Assembly: GCA_950295325.1 (NCBI GenBank)
Contig: OX485804.1
Location: 7,006,001-7,070,000 of the forward strand
Length of the DNA: 64,000 bases
Origin: Polytrichum commune
Taxonomy: Eukaryota; Streptophyta; Polytrichopsida; Polytrichales; Polytrichaceae
Reading direction: 5' to 3'
Under the pieces are notes generated by a model, which saw only the letters and a list, made by a program, of their open reading frames with translations, did not search any database and had not been told where the DNA came from. The position numbers were made by a program, and so were the translations under genes. Positions within the stretch are counted from its first letter, which is position 1. Every line of letters starts with the position of its first letter. Positions 1-14,044 of the stretch are shown here, piece after piece.

Positions 1-3000
1 CAAAGGGCTACCAAAAACAAATTCTGCTCTAAGACGTCCTATTCAAGAAACTCACCATACTATGTCAACAAAAGGTTTGACCATTCCTGTCACCAAGCCT
101 GCCACATCACCACTCAATTTCTCCACATCCACTGTCATTCGCTGATCCGCATCCTCCAATCTTCCCTTCGTTAAATGCACAGCCTACAGATACAGATCAC
201 TGCAAGTTAGGATTAAGTTGGGTAGACAACTTGGCTATTGTCATGGTAGACGTATGCTGACAAGTGACTAAGGGTGGTCCCATTCATGTACAAGCTAGAT
301 ACTACTCTAATATCACTGCCACTCGGTCCTTCATGATTCTCTTGAATGGATCACACTATTTGGGATGAGAAACCTCTATAAAACAATTCAGGACACATAG
401 ATTAATGACATACTGAAATTAGATAGTCAAAAAGTTATCTTCTGAGTCATGTTATATCCACAATTATATTGTTTCACACAGGGAAAGTCATATTGAATCT
501 CTTCGGTACACAAATATCCTCATTGAATTTCTCTCATCAAACTATCATCTTGATCCAGCAAGTTGTGATCCTGATATATTTCACCCATGACCAACAGGTA
601 ACACACTCAAGCTACTGCCAGCAGTATCACTGGAGTCGTCACCTTATAGAAACCATAGTTCTGAAAGTAAAGATTAGAGAGATGTGAAGTCAGGCGATGT
701 CTCCAGCCTAGTGCCAGTGTTGCTGTCATATGTCTGCAAAAGATTAAGCAGCTCTCAGCTTAATACATTACATTTTTGAGTCCTGAAACTTGATGATGTC
801 AAAATATTTCTATATAACCCATATGCAGAGGAAATCCTCTAGGACAACATGCAAAACACAAAGTATGTAAGGTTCAAAACTGGTTTAAGGAAACTATTGC
901 AAGACAAAGAGTTTAGAATTATACTTATAACATTATGTGTATTCTTAACATACTGATAGATATTTCATGAAAATCATTTCATGCTCAGAGACTCTACTGA
1001 ACATAGCTCCAGTGCCCAAAGCGCACTTTTCAAGATTATAGTTTGTTTTTTTGTTTTTTTTAAATGCGAATGCAATATACTCTACCTGAGAGATGGAGCA
1101 AGAAATGCCGACACACCACTTTGCAGGATACTGACTCCCACAAGCCTAATAAAAGCCTCTTTGTCCTGTTGTAAAACATACTGCACACTTGTCCCTGCAT
1201 CCACACCAATAGGAGATGGTTCGGGTTTGACAAATTATCAACAAATGTAGCGTAATGTAGAGTAAAGGTTAGCCTTGAAATAGGCATGCCATATATAAAA
1301 CACGTATGTGTCTTCTCCCTGAAATCATGCCATCTGTAACGAACACCTAACAGTGATATGCATATTCCATTTCTATAGTTAGTTTAATTATTTTCTTCTG
1401 TCATAGTTAGATTCACTGGCCATCAGGGTTGACAGCTATATTCTCGGTACCACCGGCAAGCCTTCAAACCAGCACACACGGGTTCTTTTCAGAACATTCA
1501 GTCAAACTGGGCGCAAGTTATTGCACTTCAAGTAACCTTCATCACTAAAGAAATTCGTAATGTTTTTTTTAAGCGTGTCTTTTTGTCAAGATGGGTCTTT
1601 GATGGCAAACAGTAACATATGTGCTCAAGAAAGATTCCAGCATTCAGCTACATTACAAAGATGCAAACCCAAATAAGGCATAGCTATTCAAGCCATCATC
1701 CTTTGATAAAAGAAAGCTTCAAATCAAACAAAACACCACACCCCCTCATACAAATTTCAAATACAAATTAGCACCCATAATTTAACATGCATATCAAAAG
1801 CATCCCATAAGACCTGAAAGTGATTATCAAAGGGAAGGGCTACAGAAAAAGGACCATTAAGATCAGCAATTCGATCAGAAACCCAAGTGCGCCCAAGCAC
1901 AAGCAAGGCTACCACCAGCAACTGCCCGCCTTGTTTGTCAGATAGAGTTGGCACCTGTGAAATCGACCAACATGAGTGTTCTCGAACATGCAATCACTAC
2001 CATGCACAAAAATCATAAAAATCTCAGGTTTGCTTCAGAAGTTCAACTATGACGTGTAGTTTAAACTGCAGCTATCTAGTATCAGATACGGTGGTCAAAC
2101 TGGTCTGACTCTTTGAATGGTGGGTGGTTTACGAAATTTTCATCAAACACCAGTATCAATTCAAAGTTACAGAATGACAACAGGTCACACACATGCAACC
2201 ACGAGAATTATGCTAATAAACTTCCTTTCAAACAGCACAAGTCACATATTAACCTAAAGCAGAAATGACAGGTCCAGCGAGGGACTGACCAGAATTTTAA
2301 AAAGAGTGGAAATCCTAGAAGGCATGCTACACGGCTCAATGTGGAGACCAGCAATAGCCGGTACAACTGCAAGGGGGTCTGGTGGTGGAGAGGTTGCCAA
2401 TACAGAACCCACATATGTATCATTTGTTGTGGTGTCCTGTCCCGATCCATTCTGGAATGAAGTACCAGCCAAAAATATTCAGTGGTTGTCAGAGTTCCAA
2501 CAATAGAACATGCTCTCATATCAATGGTTGCTGGCTCCCATAAGTTTCCTATCAACTGTGTCCTCATACAGATGGTAAAGAGTAACAGACTCATTTATAC
2601 AGAATACAAGATCAAAAATGGTGTCTAGATCCACATTCTGTTGCATGTAAAGTGATGAATATCAATACCTGCCCAATGCTTGCAAAAAACTGCTTCTTAA
2701 CTGTCAATGCATCACTTTGACGCACTGTATACATGTCACCATCTTCTGTATCTTCATCTTCATGGGCACTTAGCTGTAGTTGACCGGCTGTATCCCTATT
2801 AACAAAAATTAATTCAATTACAAACCGCTTCCTCAATGAACTACCTATATTCATTACTAACCACTATCGATGCCGAATCACTTTTCCTTCACTTCTTGGT
2901 TACCCACATAACAAACATTGAGGCCCATTCAGAGACAAGGTGTGTCCTCAGAACTTGCATAAGCAAAAAAGGGAAGCCCTCTTAATTAACATTTCAAACA

Positions 3001-6000
3001 TCCAAATCTATCCCAAGCTTGATATTCTTGATATGTATAGTGAGAATTCTTGACTTACTTTTTGTAGTGAACAGTCCAGCCTCCCTCTCCATCAAGAGAA
3101 AGAACAGTATCATGGAAGGCCACAAGTGCTGGTCGATGAGAGATAGTCACACATGATGTTCCCATTGCACGTACTTGGGCACAAAACCTCTCTTCCATGT
3201 CTGTAGTGACTGCACTGGTGCATTCATCTAAGATAGCGAACAGAGGGCGATGGTAAAATAGGCGTGCCATTCCCAGTCGCTGCTGTTCACCTAAGGAAAG
3301 TTCATCCCCCCAATTCACCTCTTGAAATTCTGGATATCGATCCAGCAGGTACTCTAAGTCAACCTGATACCCAGATAATCTAGTGAATGTTAGATCAAGA
3401 ACCTTTTTTAAAACAATCAATGTTTTTTCTTTCAACCCACATACTCTTTACTGTCCAGCACAACAAACTCGGCTACAAAATGGACTCCTTTTGAGGGAAC
3501 TTATAAATGTGACAGTCGAGAATAAGGTGGAAGAGAGCAAACATTAGGATAACTGTTAAGAAATACTCACACCAGCTAATATATATGAACGTCATAGTAA
3601 TAATGGATTTGCAGCTAGGTTAAACACTTCAGATTTAGCAGACAACAGATCAGCTTGCCTCTACATCCCAATGAATTGAAGTAAGATGGTATTATTTTAA
3701 CTTCGTTAAAACTGCAACTAAAATTTAAAAACCAGCAAATCATGTCTAGTAGTGTAGCTTGAGAAACAAGTGGAGACAGTCAATGATACAAACTTACATT
3801 CCTCAACAACTCTCGCATACCCTCTCCTGTAAGGGGTTGTGTTTCTTCTGCTGAAGTTAGGGGATAGATGAGTTGATCACGAAGGGTTCCAACTGCTGTG
3901 TAAGGTCGTTGTGGCACATAGAATATCTCATGACTTAAAGCCGAGCCCATGCCTGGCTTTGCAATACGCCCCTCCACTAAAGGCCATAGTCCACCCAACA
4001 CTCTAAATAAACTGCTTTTACCACTTCCGTTTGGACCTGCAATTGCATTGGATCAAAATCCACTATATCAGTAGCAGAAAGCTATTCCTTCACTAACCAT
4101 TACCTTACAAGTATATCACTTCGGAGCAAACTTAAGAAATCACGTAACCTGCCTCATCAACATTTAGTGTTAAAGGTTGTTTACAGTGTCATTACATGTA
4201 ATAGTGCAGGAACAAGAGAAGATTCCAAGAATGGAACATGATAGTTTGGAAGTAAATAAGATTGGATATAATTGAATTTGTGCATAAAAAATCACAATCT
4301 CTACTACCAGAAATTTTTGTTCAAGACTGATGAATACCATACCAGTGATGAGAAGATTAGAGCCTGGCTCAACCCTCAATGTGAGGTTCTCGACAAGCGT
4401 GGTGCCTGTGGGTGTAACTACCTGCCATGTGCATATTCATTTAGAACAGTAATACATGCTAAGCAGTTCAAGAATTCAGCACTCTTTTTCTCATCTATAA
4501 TCTATGGTCTCGTTTAAATTACACGAAATCATTTGCATTGCAGTTCCGAACTAACAAGAGCAAGAAGTTACTGTTTCTAAATTACAGATCCAAGTTTCAG
4601 TACTCACCCTTACACCCTCAAACTCTATGTACGGTGCCTCAATAAAGTAGCTGCCAGTATCTTTCTTTTGGACCATCTCATTACCACCTGCAATGCGAAG
4701 TTCCCTTGAAACAGACATGAGCTCATGAATGCGATCGGCAAACCCACTGTCCAGAAAGCAGACCACCATTACATATCAGTAAATATATGCCGTGCATTCT
4801 CTTTCTCTCTCACATCGACCATGTTCGCCTCTACCCTTCTGCAAAGAGCAATATTGACTGCGTACCATTCCCAAGAGCAGTTTCCCTGTCAACACCCTTG
4901 AAGATTCTCATCTTGTCTACCAATAAGCTTCTTCCCAACATCTTACTTGACTGGTATTCATGTATCCTATATCCTAATATTTTGAGCGTAAGAATTATGT
5001 CTTAACATTGAAATCAAACCTGAGGCGGCCAAGTTTCCGTGTATTTGAAGCTAAAGTGCCCATAGACTGGAACAGGGCAATAATGACACTTGTATGATAG
5101 CGCATTAAACTCAGCATTTGAGCTCGGCCAAGCGTTGAACCATCTGGTCGCAACTGCCCCGAAAAGAAGGGTTCAAGTATAAGAACAAGTCCAAAAGTGG
5201 ACCCCAGATATTTCAGCACAAAGTCTTGGATCATACCGAACCACCACTGTGTGTGTAGGACTCTGCCTAAGTGCCTCACCAATTTCCTGCAACAAAAGAA
5301 AACTGTCAGATATTGTGTGCCACTCTTCTTGTTGACCCATCTCGCTAGTAAGATTGTCAAATCTATTCACCTCCTAACCTTACTGCACCATAGATTTCTA
5401 GCCAAGGGGAAAACACAAACACATACTTGTACAACATGCTCCCTAAAAATGTGCAACATGCAGTCACGAAAACAATTGGTGCTTAGCTCAAATGTAAGGC
5501 AGTGCCCAAAGATAAACCTGAATTGCTGAGTGATGATGGAGGCTTCTCTATCTTGACCTCCATAAAACGCAATGCTTTCTGAATGAGTGCGTAACCGTGC
5601 ATGCAGTTGCCGATATTCTCCCTCTAGTTGTTGCTCGGTGGACATGAGTTTTCCAAAAGGAGGAGACAACGCTTGGATGGTCACCCCTGCTCCAATCACA
5701 TAACCCTGCAAAAATGTTTACTTACATCAAGGATGTGAAACATCTTTAGCCCATGCGAGTAACTTTAGTTCAGTACACTTAAACAAATGTTGCGTGAAAA
5801 AGTTGACAATGTCACCTCATTTTTCAGGGTTTGAATCTTTCCAAAAAGATCCAACTTTAACTCTTTGTGCAACCTAGATGAATAAAACTGGAGACAAAAT
5901 GTGAAGTGGCCATCATCCCAATAATCAGTTCCATTGAGGTTCAAGAATAGATATTTTAACAGGCAAGAAAAGAGGAATCAGATACTTTACCAAAACACCA

Positions 6001-7607
6001 AACGCATACTTAGGGCTTGTATAGGTGCACAAGCGCCATGTATACAATAGGCCATCAAAGACAGCTGATAGGTTCTCTTGCAGAAGTTCACTCAATTCTT
6101 GACTGAATCTCGGCACATCACTGGCAATCCGCTGTTCAACACTGCTGATACGGTGATCAACATGTGACATTTTATAGTATGTCATGTTCTGAAATCAAGC
6201 ACTACGCAAATGTTAGGACTGAACTTTTTCAAGATGACATGTTCCAAGAATCTCTTAACTTCATTTTCATTGACAAAGGAGTTGATATCTCCACCATAAT
6301 CCCAATTAGGAGATTTAAAGGCACAGGCGTCCCCTAATTGGTTGGAGAAAATACGATGCGGATGTGTGCTAGTCTGGAAACCAAAACAATCTTGACATCA
6401 CAGAAGACCCTTGTTTAGGGTTGATTAAGTATTACTTCCAAACGGAGATGAAAAACAAATCCTTCATACTATGTGGAGATGTGGGCAGATATATCATGTC
6501 AATATGTAAATTTGAATGGCCTCTTAAAACTCGCAGTATTTCCTCCTGTATCACAGAGTTCTAAAGCTTCAAAATTCATGCAATCAAGGTAACCTCATCT
6601 CCTTGGAGTCCTGACACAAGAGATATACTCCAATTTGCTGGACAATATCAAAATCCTGACCCAAAATGAACTAAGATAAAAAAAAATTTGTAATCTCTGC
6701 AATTTGCTACAAAACAAGTAAATTTCAACAATGACCAGATCAGGCACAGAACTCACGTCATCCTTATTTAGATTCAGCTGTCACATCTAACAAGACTTCA
6801 TGACCATCCATTTAAGAAGCTGTGTAATTACCTGAAAGTAGTCTGAATGGATACGATCAGTGAGAATCTTGCGAAAACGTAGGCTTATAGTACCAGTCAA
6901 AAACTTTGTGGTAGATAGAAAAACTGACTGAAGAAAACAGAGAAGCAGGTTTTCGATTATGAGCCGCATAAACAACGGAGCCCGTGTCAAAAAAGCTGCA
7001 CGGAACAGCAAACCCTGAACTTTGGCAAGTCGGTTGCCCAGTGTTGTTTTCATTACCTGCTCCAATGTCATATCCCAAATCACAAGCCTGTAAGGACTCA
7101 TATCCAAATAAGCCGGAAATTAGTAAACTGCCCTTCAAACAAAAGCAAAGGGCACTCACCCCAATAGTCGCCAATCCTAGGAACTCTTTTATTCCTCGCT
7201 TTCCAATATGTTGCAGCAATATGACAGCCAACAATTTAACATTCTTTATGCCTCCACGCTTTTGTTGTCTCGTTGTAGCCCATTTTTTTGAATCAACTGA
7301 ATTGCTGTCTGGTACTTCCACTGAACCATTTTCGTACATAGACCTGGAGGATTGATTGGGAGACCTTTGGAGGCCAGCTTTAAAATACGCCAACCCACCT
7401 CCAGCCACCAATACAGCAGCAGCAACCACCAAAGCTTTCCTGAACCATCTCCATTGAGACAGAGAATGCCACTTTGCTTAGACCTAGTCATAATGTCACA
7501 GAGAGAAGCCACGCAATAATGTCCACACTTAAGTACAGCAAGGCCTTGTACCTTTTAGGAAAGGCAGATGCTCGCTGCACTACACGTGAAAGCTGTAGTG
7601 CCGCCAT
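1..7607 (-). CDS. ABCD1: Peroxisomal full-size ABC transporter, subfamily D (CTS/PXA1 type), 3' end outside window
   Basis: Imports fatty acyl-CoAs and jasmonate or auxin precursors into peroxisomes for beta-oxidation (family knowledge). Sixteen exons close in phase: 7607-7552, 7439-7160, 7056-6832, 6188-5991, 5705-5518, 5286-5020, 4746-4608, 4421-4343, 4036-3798, 3363-3059, 2795-2669, 2451-2290, 1954-1855, 1194-1086, 733-643, 183-56, giving 897 codons plus 2 nt. The start [16 protein letters not shown] resembles plant orthologues. Visible features: EAA-like loop [21 protein letters not shown] near residue 275, Walker [10 protein letters not shown] near 478 (split by intron 8), signature [14 protein letters not shown] near 579, and Walker B FAILDEC near 599. 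The linker then leads into a second transmembrane half ([29 protein letters not shown]), so this is a full-size rather than half transporter. The second nucleotide-binding domain lies left of base 56. The donor after exon 13 (GTCCTT) is weak, but the phase and homology support it. Confidence 0.95.
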
Positions 7608-7625
7608 TGCAAAGGTCACTCCTGT
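7608..7625 (-). other. 5' UTR segment of ABCD1 behind a leader intron
   Basis: Read on the minus strand, a pyrimidine-rich tract ending in TTGCAG lies just upstream of the ABCD1 start codon. This suggests an intron in the 5' leader whose acceptor is at 7626-7628. The upstream leader exon was not located; it should lie between about 7.7 and 9.5 kb. This is inferred from the splice consensus only. Confidence 0.45.
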
Positions 7626-7629
7626 CTGC

Positions 7630-9239
7630 AAGAAGGAAGGGTCCTAGACATGAGATACTTTTATACCGCTACATGTGAACAGTTTTGGAAAGAAACGAGT
7701 TTGATGAGATCTTTAGTATCACAAGACTAATGTATCTCGGAAAAAACTGCAGTATTAGTCAAAGACACCAAGCATCTAGAAAATGAAAAGAAGACTTTGC
7801 TATTTCCAACTTGCATTGCTTGAAATAATTGTGCATCGTCCAACATTGAGGCTTGAAGTCGGTGCAAAGCACTCGAATGCTGCCTTCAAATAACCTCCTC
7901 AACCTTCATGTGAACAAGGTCAATTGAAGACTTTGCAAGTCTCTCTGGCTTCAGCGATACCACAATCCAGTGATGCTGATTCTAATGTTGTGGACACATG
8001 GATGTACACATCTGCGTCAAGGAGCTAAGCCCAGAGAAATTTTGTGATTTACAATTTGAACCTGTTATATCAGATGTGCCGAACTTCTTAACATATAGCT
8101 GTGCCAAGAGACAATAGTGTAGCTCCCGATCTTTCAAACTAATTATGATTGAATCGCCTACATATACCGAACTCTCAAGACTGCTTGGACACAAATTGAC
8201 AAGCGCATTTTCCTACTCGACTAAAATGTAAACCTATAGCAAAACTACAAGAAGAAACAAAACATGCACTGCATAACATCAGCTGTCTGTGCCTAGTATT
8301 ATAGTTAGCAAACCTCAGCTCCTCTATTGAAAGTCACGCAAATAACCAGAAATGAAGTCGGAATGAAGCAACGCGAGAGAAGAGGCCATTTATTATCAGC
8401 TCCCTTCCAACTTAAACAGTAGTAGGTGTTAATAACCGATACACAAAGGAGCAATTTCAAAATGAGGATGAATAGCTAATGTTGATCTTCAACTCTAGGC
8501 AGCACAACCTTTTGAGAGCAAATACGTAGCAGCACATGCTGATATCTCTAGTCAAGATTGCAAATGCTTGATCTAATAAATATAAGGACTGTGGAGCATT
8601 GAGATTTCCAGACCGCTGAATTACCTACTCCACAGTCTGAAGATTAAAGAGCCTACAAAATCTTCATCTCCACCGCCTGGGCTCCGTTGGCAGTAAATCT
8701 TTGTTGCAGAACACCCCGTACTACTGCGGACCTGCATTGCAGGAACAGGGAAAGTGCACGTTGCTCTTTTATATTTATAAAAATAAGAGATGTCAATGTC
8801 CCTCGAGCACAAAAACAATCATTCCAATTAAGAAAACATTGCAGAAACAGCAGAAACGTAAACCACGTTTGTAACCGCCTGGCTAAAGGAACAAATTTGA
8901 ACAACAGAAGTTATGGCCACAACAGTTTCAATCAAGTAAGAACCTGGATTATTACTTGGAAACCAAGTGATTGGAAACAATTGCCAGCATTGCTTCCAGG
9001 AAATCGTAAACATTTACACCTACTTACACACCATTGTAAAAGCCTCCTGGCGAATCCGAAAGAGCTCACAAAACATTGAGAAATAGATAAAGAAGATGAC
9101 AAAAAGATGTAGTAGCTATCTTCCAGCTCGAACCTACAGCTCAACCGCGACCAGTAATAAGCACAAATTTGAGGTAACAGCCTGGTGAAACAAACTCTTC
9201 TCAAACTTCCAAGCGGCCTTAGAAGATCCACCAGCTGAT
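7630..9239. other. Upstream flank of ABCD1, no protein gene recognised
   Basis: No reading frame here has recognisable domains, and the short open frames on both strands look like chance. It probably holds the ABCD1 leader intron, and possibly a leader exon near the GC-richer stretch to the right. Confidence 0.4.
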
Positions 9240-10202
9240 GAGATTGTTTCCAATCCTTTTCAAGCACTGCACTACAATGCAATGCAGTGCAGCGCAGCGC
9301 AACGCGACGCAATGCGACGCGACGGGACTCGGAAATACCTCCTAGCTGAAATATTATCACAACACGGAGGAAAGGAAAAATGCAGCAAAAATTTGCCAAT
9401 CAGCCAGACTTCCAGCACATTTTTGAAGACAAGCTCCCGTCACCAACCTAAAGAGGAGGCATTCACGTAAAACCGCCGTGCGACATCCGCATGCCATGCC
9501 TTTCAGCTCACACCGTTGCGGACAGGCCCCCAAACCTACCTACACCAAAAACCTCGCCAGAACAAGCTCCCCGCACTAAAACCTCACCGCAGTCAGCCAC
9601 AACCTCCGTCACGTCGAAACCGTGCAACCCCTACTTACCACCTACATCATCGTTGTCACCTCGGGGAGAAACCTACACATCCATCCATCCATCCTGCCAC
9701 CGTTTTATTAACCCGGCCGATGAGAGCCTGAAACTTATATTGAACCGGGGCTTAATTGAGAGGCCTGCAAGCGCAATTTGGAAGCGACCGACCTACCATG
9801 CGGCCACAAGAACGTCGTGTCGGAAACTCCAAGACTCAATGGGACGCTCCTGGTGCATGAGCTCCGTGCCTTGCTTCCTCCCTTCTCCCCCCCCCCGGGC
9901 ATGAACGGAGGCGCCAAAGGCACTGAGGAGGATTCTCCTCCCTTCCTTGCTAATTATTTACTTACTTACTTGGAAGCTTTCCCAGGCGGCCAGCATCGAC
10001 CGATCTGGGAAGCCTGCCAGGCCCTGCGCCAGCTTCGCGAAAGCTCGCTCAGCTGCAGGGCCCTGTTCCCCGATGATCCCCGTCTACAAGTTTAGCAAAA
10101 ACAAAACCACTGCAGTAAAAATTGTATTTTCGTCTCGCGTCGCTTTGTTTTTGCTCCGTCTTGGGAGCCGCTTCGCATGAGGTCCCCGGGTCCCAAGTCT
10201 CG
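9240..10202. promoter_or_regulatory. GC-rich stretch, candidate ABCD1 promoter region
   Basis: Base composition rises clearly above the AT-rich surroundings, with many CpG steps. A degenerate run of GCA/ACG steps lies near 9278-9325. The position upstream of the minus-strand ABCD1 gene fits a promoter or leader exon. No TATA box or start site was identified with confidence. Short open frames run through it on both strands, but none resembles a known protein. Confidence 0.35.
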
Positions 10203-10701
10203 GGGCCACTTCACACACGAGCCAAGAGCCGTGACCACGAAAGTGTGAGAGCCCAAGAGAAAGTGTCCAAAGGCCATCCCAAGACACCTCCAAAATCATG
10301 CAGTGTGGTCACGGATCCTCAAGTGTAGTGTGAAGTTGTATGTGACCGGGCCCTCAACCACATGCTATTCCAATAAATTTATATTCGTGTGGGTCCTCAC
10401 ACATGATAAAATAGAATAAACTAACGGTTGTGAGTGTTCGGAGTGTCATGGTCTCCTGGTTTTGTGTTAGGTCTACCGACAAGAGGTGGTTTTTTGAGAA
10501 TAGTCCAAGTGCCCATGAAACATGGTTTGTTGATGCCATGCAGGAATCCATGAAGATTGTACATCCATCTTGCATGCCCTTACTCCGTTGGTCCCTCAAG
10601 CGTAGTGTGAAGCGAACTTGGACGAGCTATGCTTTTTCCACCAATGAGAGTGCTTGAAGTGTAATGGTCATGGGCTCTCAATCTCGTGTGTGAAGTGGCC
10701 C
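10203..10701 (+). mobile_element. Harbinger/Tourist-type MITE, copy 1
   Basis: A 499-bp element starting GGGCCACTTCACACACGAG and ending with the inverted complement (CTCGTGTGTGAAGTGGCCC). It has the same length and internal sequence as the copy at 23,818. The flanks are TCG and TCA, an imperfect 3-bp target duplication. It has no coding capacity, so it must be moved by a transposase encoded elsewhere. The Harbinger assignment rests on the GGGCC ends and the 3-bp TWA duplications of the sister copies. Confidence 0.85.
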
Positions 10702-12657
10702 TCACTCATGTTAGCAAGTCCCAACTTTTGAGCCTCCAACAACCATTCAAATATGGTTGATTGTCATTAAAGTCGGATTTGGATTATCTTATGCAAAAAC
10801 TTTCGCGGGGCTTGTGTTGGGAGTTGGGTCTAGCTTTTTGCTCAACCCAACTCTCAACATTATTCCCAAACCTCACATTTACAAAGTGTTCTCATGTAGG
10901 CATTGATTTCGTACTTGAGACGTAGGACTTGAGACCCCATGTGAAGTGGTAAGTCCCAACTTCCATGCTCTCAACGGTTGAGATTGCACGGATTGACCTC
11001 AAGTGACTTGGGACTTAGGACTTGGGACCCCATGTGAACCGCCCATGATGATAAACCACATGTATAACGCCACCGACACTAAATGTAAACCTAACATCAT
11101 TTGTCATTCTTTGTAAAAAGAAGATTGGGCATTACAAATTTACAATGTGGCAATTATTGTCACATTCTGAGGGATTTCCATCCAAAATTTAATCATCCAT
11201 GGCAATATTGCATTAAAATTTTAATAGGATGCAAAAAAACACCAAACTTTGTTTCAATAAACAACATGGGTTTCATTCAATTTCGATCATCCATGACAAT
11301 ACTCCGCCCACTCTCCGACCAATCCCAGAAGGCCATGTGCACTTACAATTTAGATTTCTTATTGTGGTCGCTATATAGACAAATGAACAAGGATATAGTT
11401 CCCCACTACCTACTGTGGTGGGTATGGTAAAAATCTACACCCTGTAGGTTTGTTGTTGATTCATTTTAATTTAACTTCAATAAACTAATTTGGGGTCTAT
11501 GATCCTCATGTAGGTGTTAACTTGATTAAAAATATTAAATTTTAAGCTTGACATAACAATCAGCATTTTCACCCTTCCCTTGGTAGGCGCTACAAAATAT
11601 CACCCTATAGACAAAGTTATAAATTTTTGTAATGTGGTTTAGACCTCAAATCATCTACATGTGTAAAGAGTCAACCTATTCACACATATCAATATAGATG
11701 TGTATGATTAGGGGCACCTCACCTTAAACGGACACTCTTATTTGAGTGGTGAATCTAAGAATAGACACCCAAAAAACATGTGTTGTACAGAAATTAGACT
11801 AAACATTTAAAATTTACTACCTATTCTAAAGGGAATAGTTCATATAATTTAGGAAACCTATATTGAGATCGTTTTATAACTCATAGAATCTTCATTTTGA
11901 CAGTGGTTAAGATATCATACGAGCTTCAAAATTTATGAGAAAAATGACGACATGCACGATTTGGACTTGCTAATCATCTTGCACTAACTACACGTGTGGC
12001 ATAACCTACGAGAAGTGCGTGAAGAGAGAAAAAAAAGTGTCCATTTAAGACCCGCTTACCTTGCTTATGCTCACTATTGCTTTCCTTACCTTTAGTAGCT
12101 CACTTTGCAGGGCCCTGTTCCCAAAGAGCCCCTCCTCATGTAACAATGAAAACACTAACTAACTTATTACCGCATCTGGACTGGCCCACCTCCCATGCCA
12201 CGCTGGCCATGCGTCCACTTTCCGACCAACCCCGGAGTGCCATGTGCACTTCCACCTAAGCATGTTCATTGTTCCTACTTTATTTCTTGTGTTTTGTAGC
12301 GGCTCGAAGACTATGTAAGTACATGGTGGTTAGTGTGTTCCGAGACATATGGAATCGTACTTCATTGCTACACCCCCATACTATTGAAAGTTATCAAACA
12401 AGGATTGCATGTGCCTAGAGGAAGGCCATCATGATTTGAGGGCCGGGAAGTGGGCCATTGGGGAATTTTTGTTATTTGAGCATATTTAAAGGGGACTTTT
12501 TATATAAGAGCTTGAGGGCCCGTGATTGTTGAAATCGATAATCTTGTCTTGGTAGAAAAGGTCGCATAACATTGCTTAGGGGGGAGAAAGTGTTTGCTTA
12601 GGGGGAAGAAATTGTTGTGTGAGGCTAGCAAATCCAAGGACATGATTTTTGAACTTT
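10702..12657. other. Repeat-rich intergenic DNA
   Basis: No gene recognised. It contains a direct repeat of about 38 bp (10,912-10,950 and 11,005-11,043) and, from about 11,060 to 11,300, a truncated copy of the ATTTAGTGTAG family clustered at 31-34 kb. A roughly 45-bp sequence centred on TCCGACCAA occurs near both 11,300 and 12,209. Confidence 0.5.
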
Positions 12658-13019
12658 CACTAGTACAAAACTATGCCTAAAAAAATCGCAGCCGTAGTCG
12701 GTTGCGGTTCTTTTGACTAGTTTGATATGCAGTCGTTAAATGATTACATTAAATGATTACATTTTTTATTTTGTGATTACAATTTCAAATTTTTTTCGGG
12801 CGTGTAATATATCGTTAGAAAGGTAATTTCAAGACCATTTCAAGACCTTTCCAAAGGTATATTACACGTTTCCTCCCCCCCCCCCCCCTCATCTTAAAAT
12901 TTCAGTCGCTAAACCAAAATAACAAATATGCAGTTGTTTAGCAACTTCATATTAGGTTGGTCAAAAGAACTACAGTTGATTTTGGCTGCGGTTCTATTTG
13001 GCACAATTTTCTACTAGTG
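12658..13019. mobile_element. CACTAGTA foldback element, copy 1
   Basis: A 362-bp element running CACTAGTACAAAACTATGCC to its near inverted complement ending CTACTAGTG. Almost the whole length is an imperfect palindrome: the left half (GCAGTCGTTAAATGA) and right half (gcgactgaaa) pair through to the middle. A C-run lies at 12,876-12,890. The CACTA...TAGTG ends recall CACTA transposons, but no clear 3-bp target duplication is visible. A related copy lies at 34,184. Confidence 0.75.
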
Positions 13020-14044
13020 CGTGTGTTACGATTCTATAGTTCCAGATTGAACCTATGCCATTTATGGAAAGTGAAGAGAGCTCATCTATTGAGCAATGTT
13101 ATAACTATCTTTTAAGTAAATCCATACTTATTCATAAGTTATGAATGAAATGAAATTTTTACATGTGCACTTCTATCGGCGGACCTTATGATAGAAATGG
13201 TAGCAACCACTCCTAGAGGTGGACTACATCTCTTGTTATAGGATATGTTAGTTGCATGCACACTATGTCACTTATGAAAAATACACATCTAGAGGGAATA
13301 AATATTTGATCATATTGCTTCTCAAATATGTATAATTGGGATTTTCATTATATTCTATTAGTTTCTTCCTTCAAATAATTTGTTGCACAATGTGCATGTC
13401 TCAACTCTACAAAACAAACATAGAAGGCTAAATAATTGTCAGTTGGAGGTTTTAGTTTTAAGTAAGAATCAGGTACCAAAACCTATATTAAACTTGGTTT
13501 CAAGTGATTTTTATGGGGTGATGTGAAATTAAAAGGCGGATTACAAGGGTCACTTGGTGCACTATGTACAATTGCACAGTCTTTTTCTTATAGCCAACTA
13601 GAGTCTAATAGTAATGACTTGCTATCCATGGATTTCAATGTAGGGAGTCACAACTCATAAATTTTTTTTCGAGTGCCAATAGTGTCATACAATGAGGGCC
13701 AAGGGTGCCCCAATATGAACTATAAATTTTCTTTAATTAAGTGACAATTTAATGGACATGAAATATTGTAGTGAAAACCTTGCGGGTTACTGGGTTAAGT
13801 ATCTTAAATTTGATTCAATGAATCTGTCCAACCATTGTCATGACATGGACCAACCAAAGGACATTCATCTATAAGGTTTGAGAGCTATTGTCCATGTCAA
13901 GTTAGGTAGGTGCCAAAAACAATTGTCCGCTCCTTGACTTTTAGATGATTTTAACTACTACTCACAAGTGGTCCCAAATTGATTAAATGATGTTTAGTTG
14001 TGGCAAATTGAACCACAGTCTTGGACAATAGTTTGGACAATACC
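13020..14044. other. AT-rich intergenic DNA, nothing recognised
   Basis: Both strands are full of stops. No domain, RNA gene or repeat with clear borders was seen. Confidence 0.5.

Noticed and set aside
543-640. Possible extra ABCD1 micro-exon between exons 15 and 16
   Set aside because: Exons 15 (ending FYK) and 16 (starting [15 protein letters not shown]) already join in phase and match the family without a gap.
2208-2594. 128-codon minus-strand frame overlapping ABCD1 exon 12
   Set aside because: It is in the wrong frame. The adjacent frame matches the transporter linker and joins both neighbouring exons in phase.
8687-9079. 130-codon plus-strand frame upstream of ABCD1
   Set aside because: It has no conserved motif and an overlapping frame of similar length on the other strand, typical of chance.
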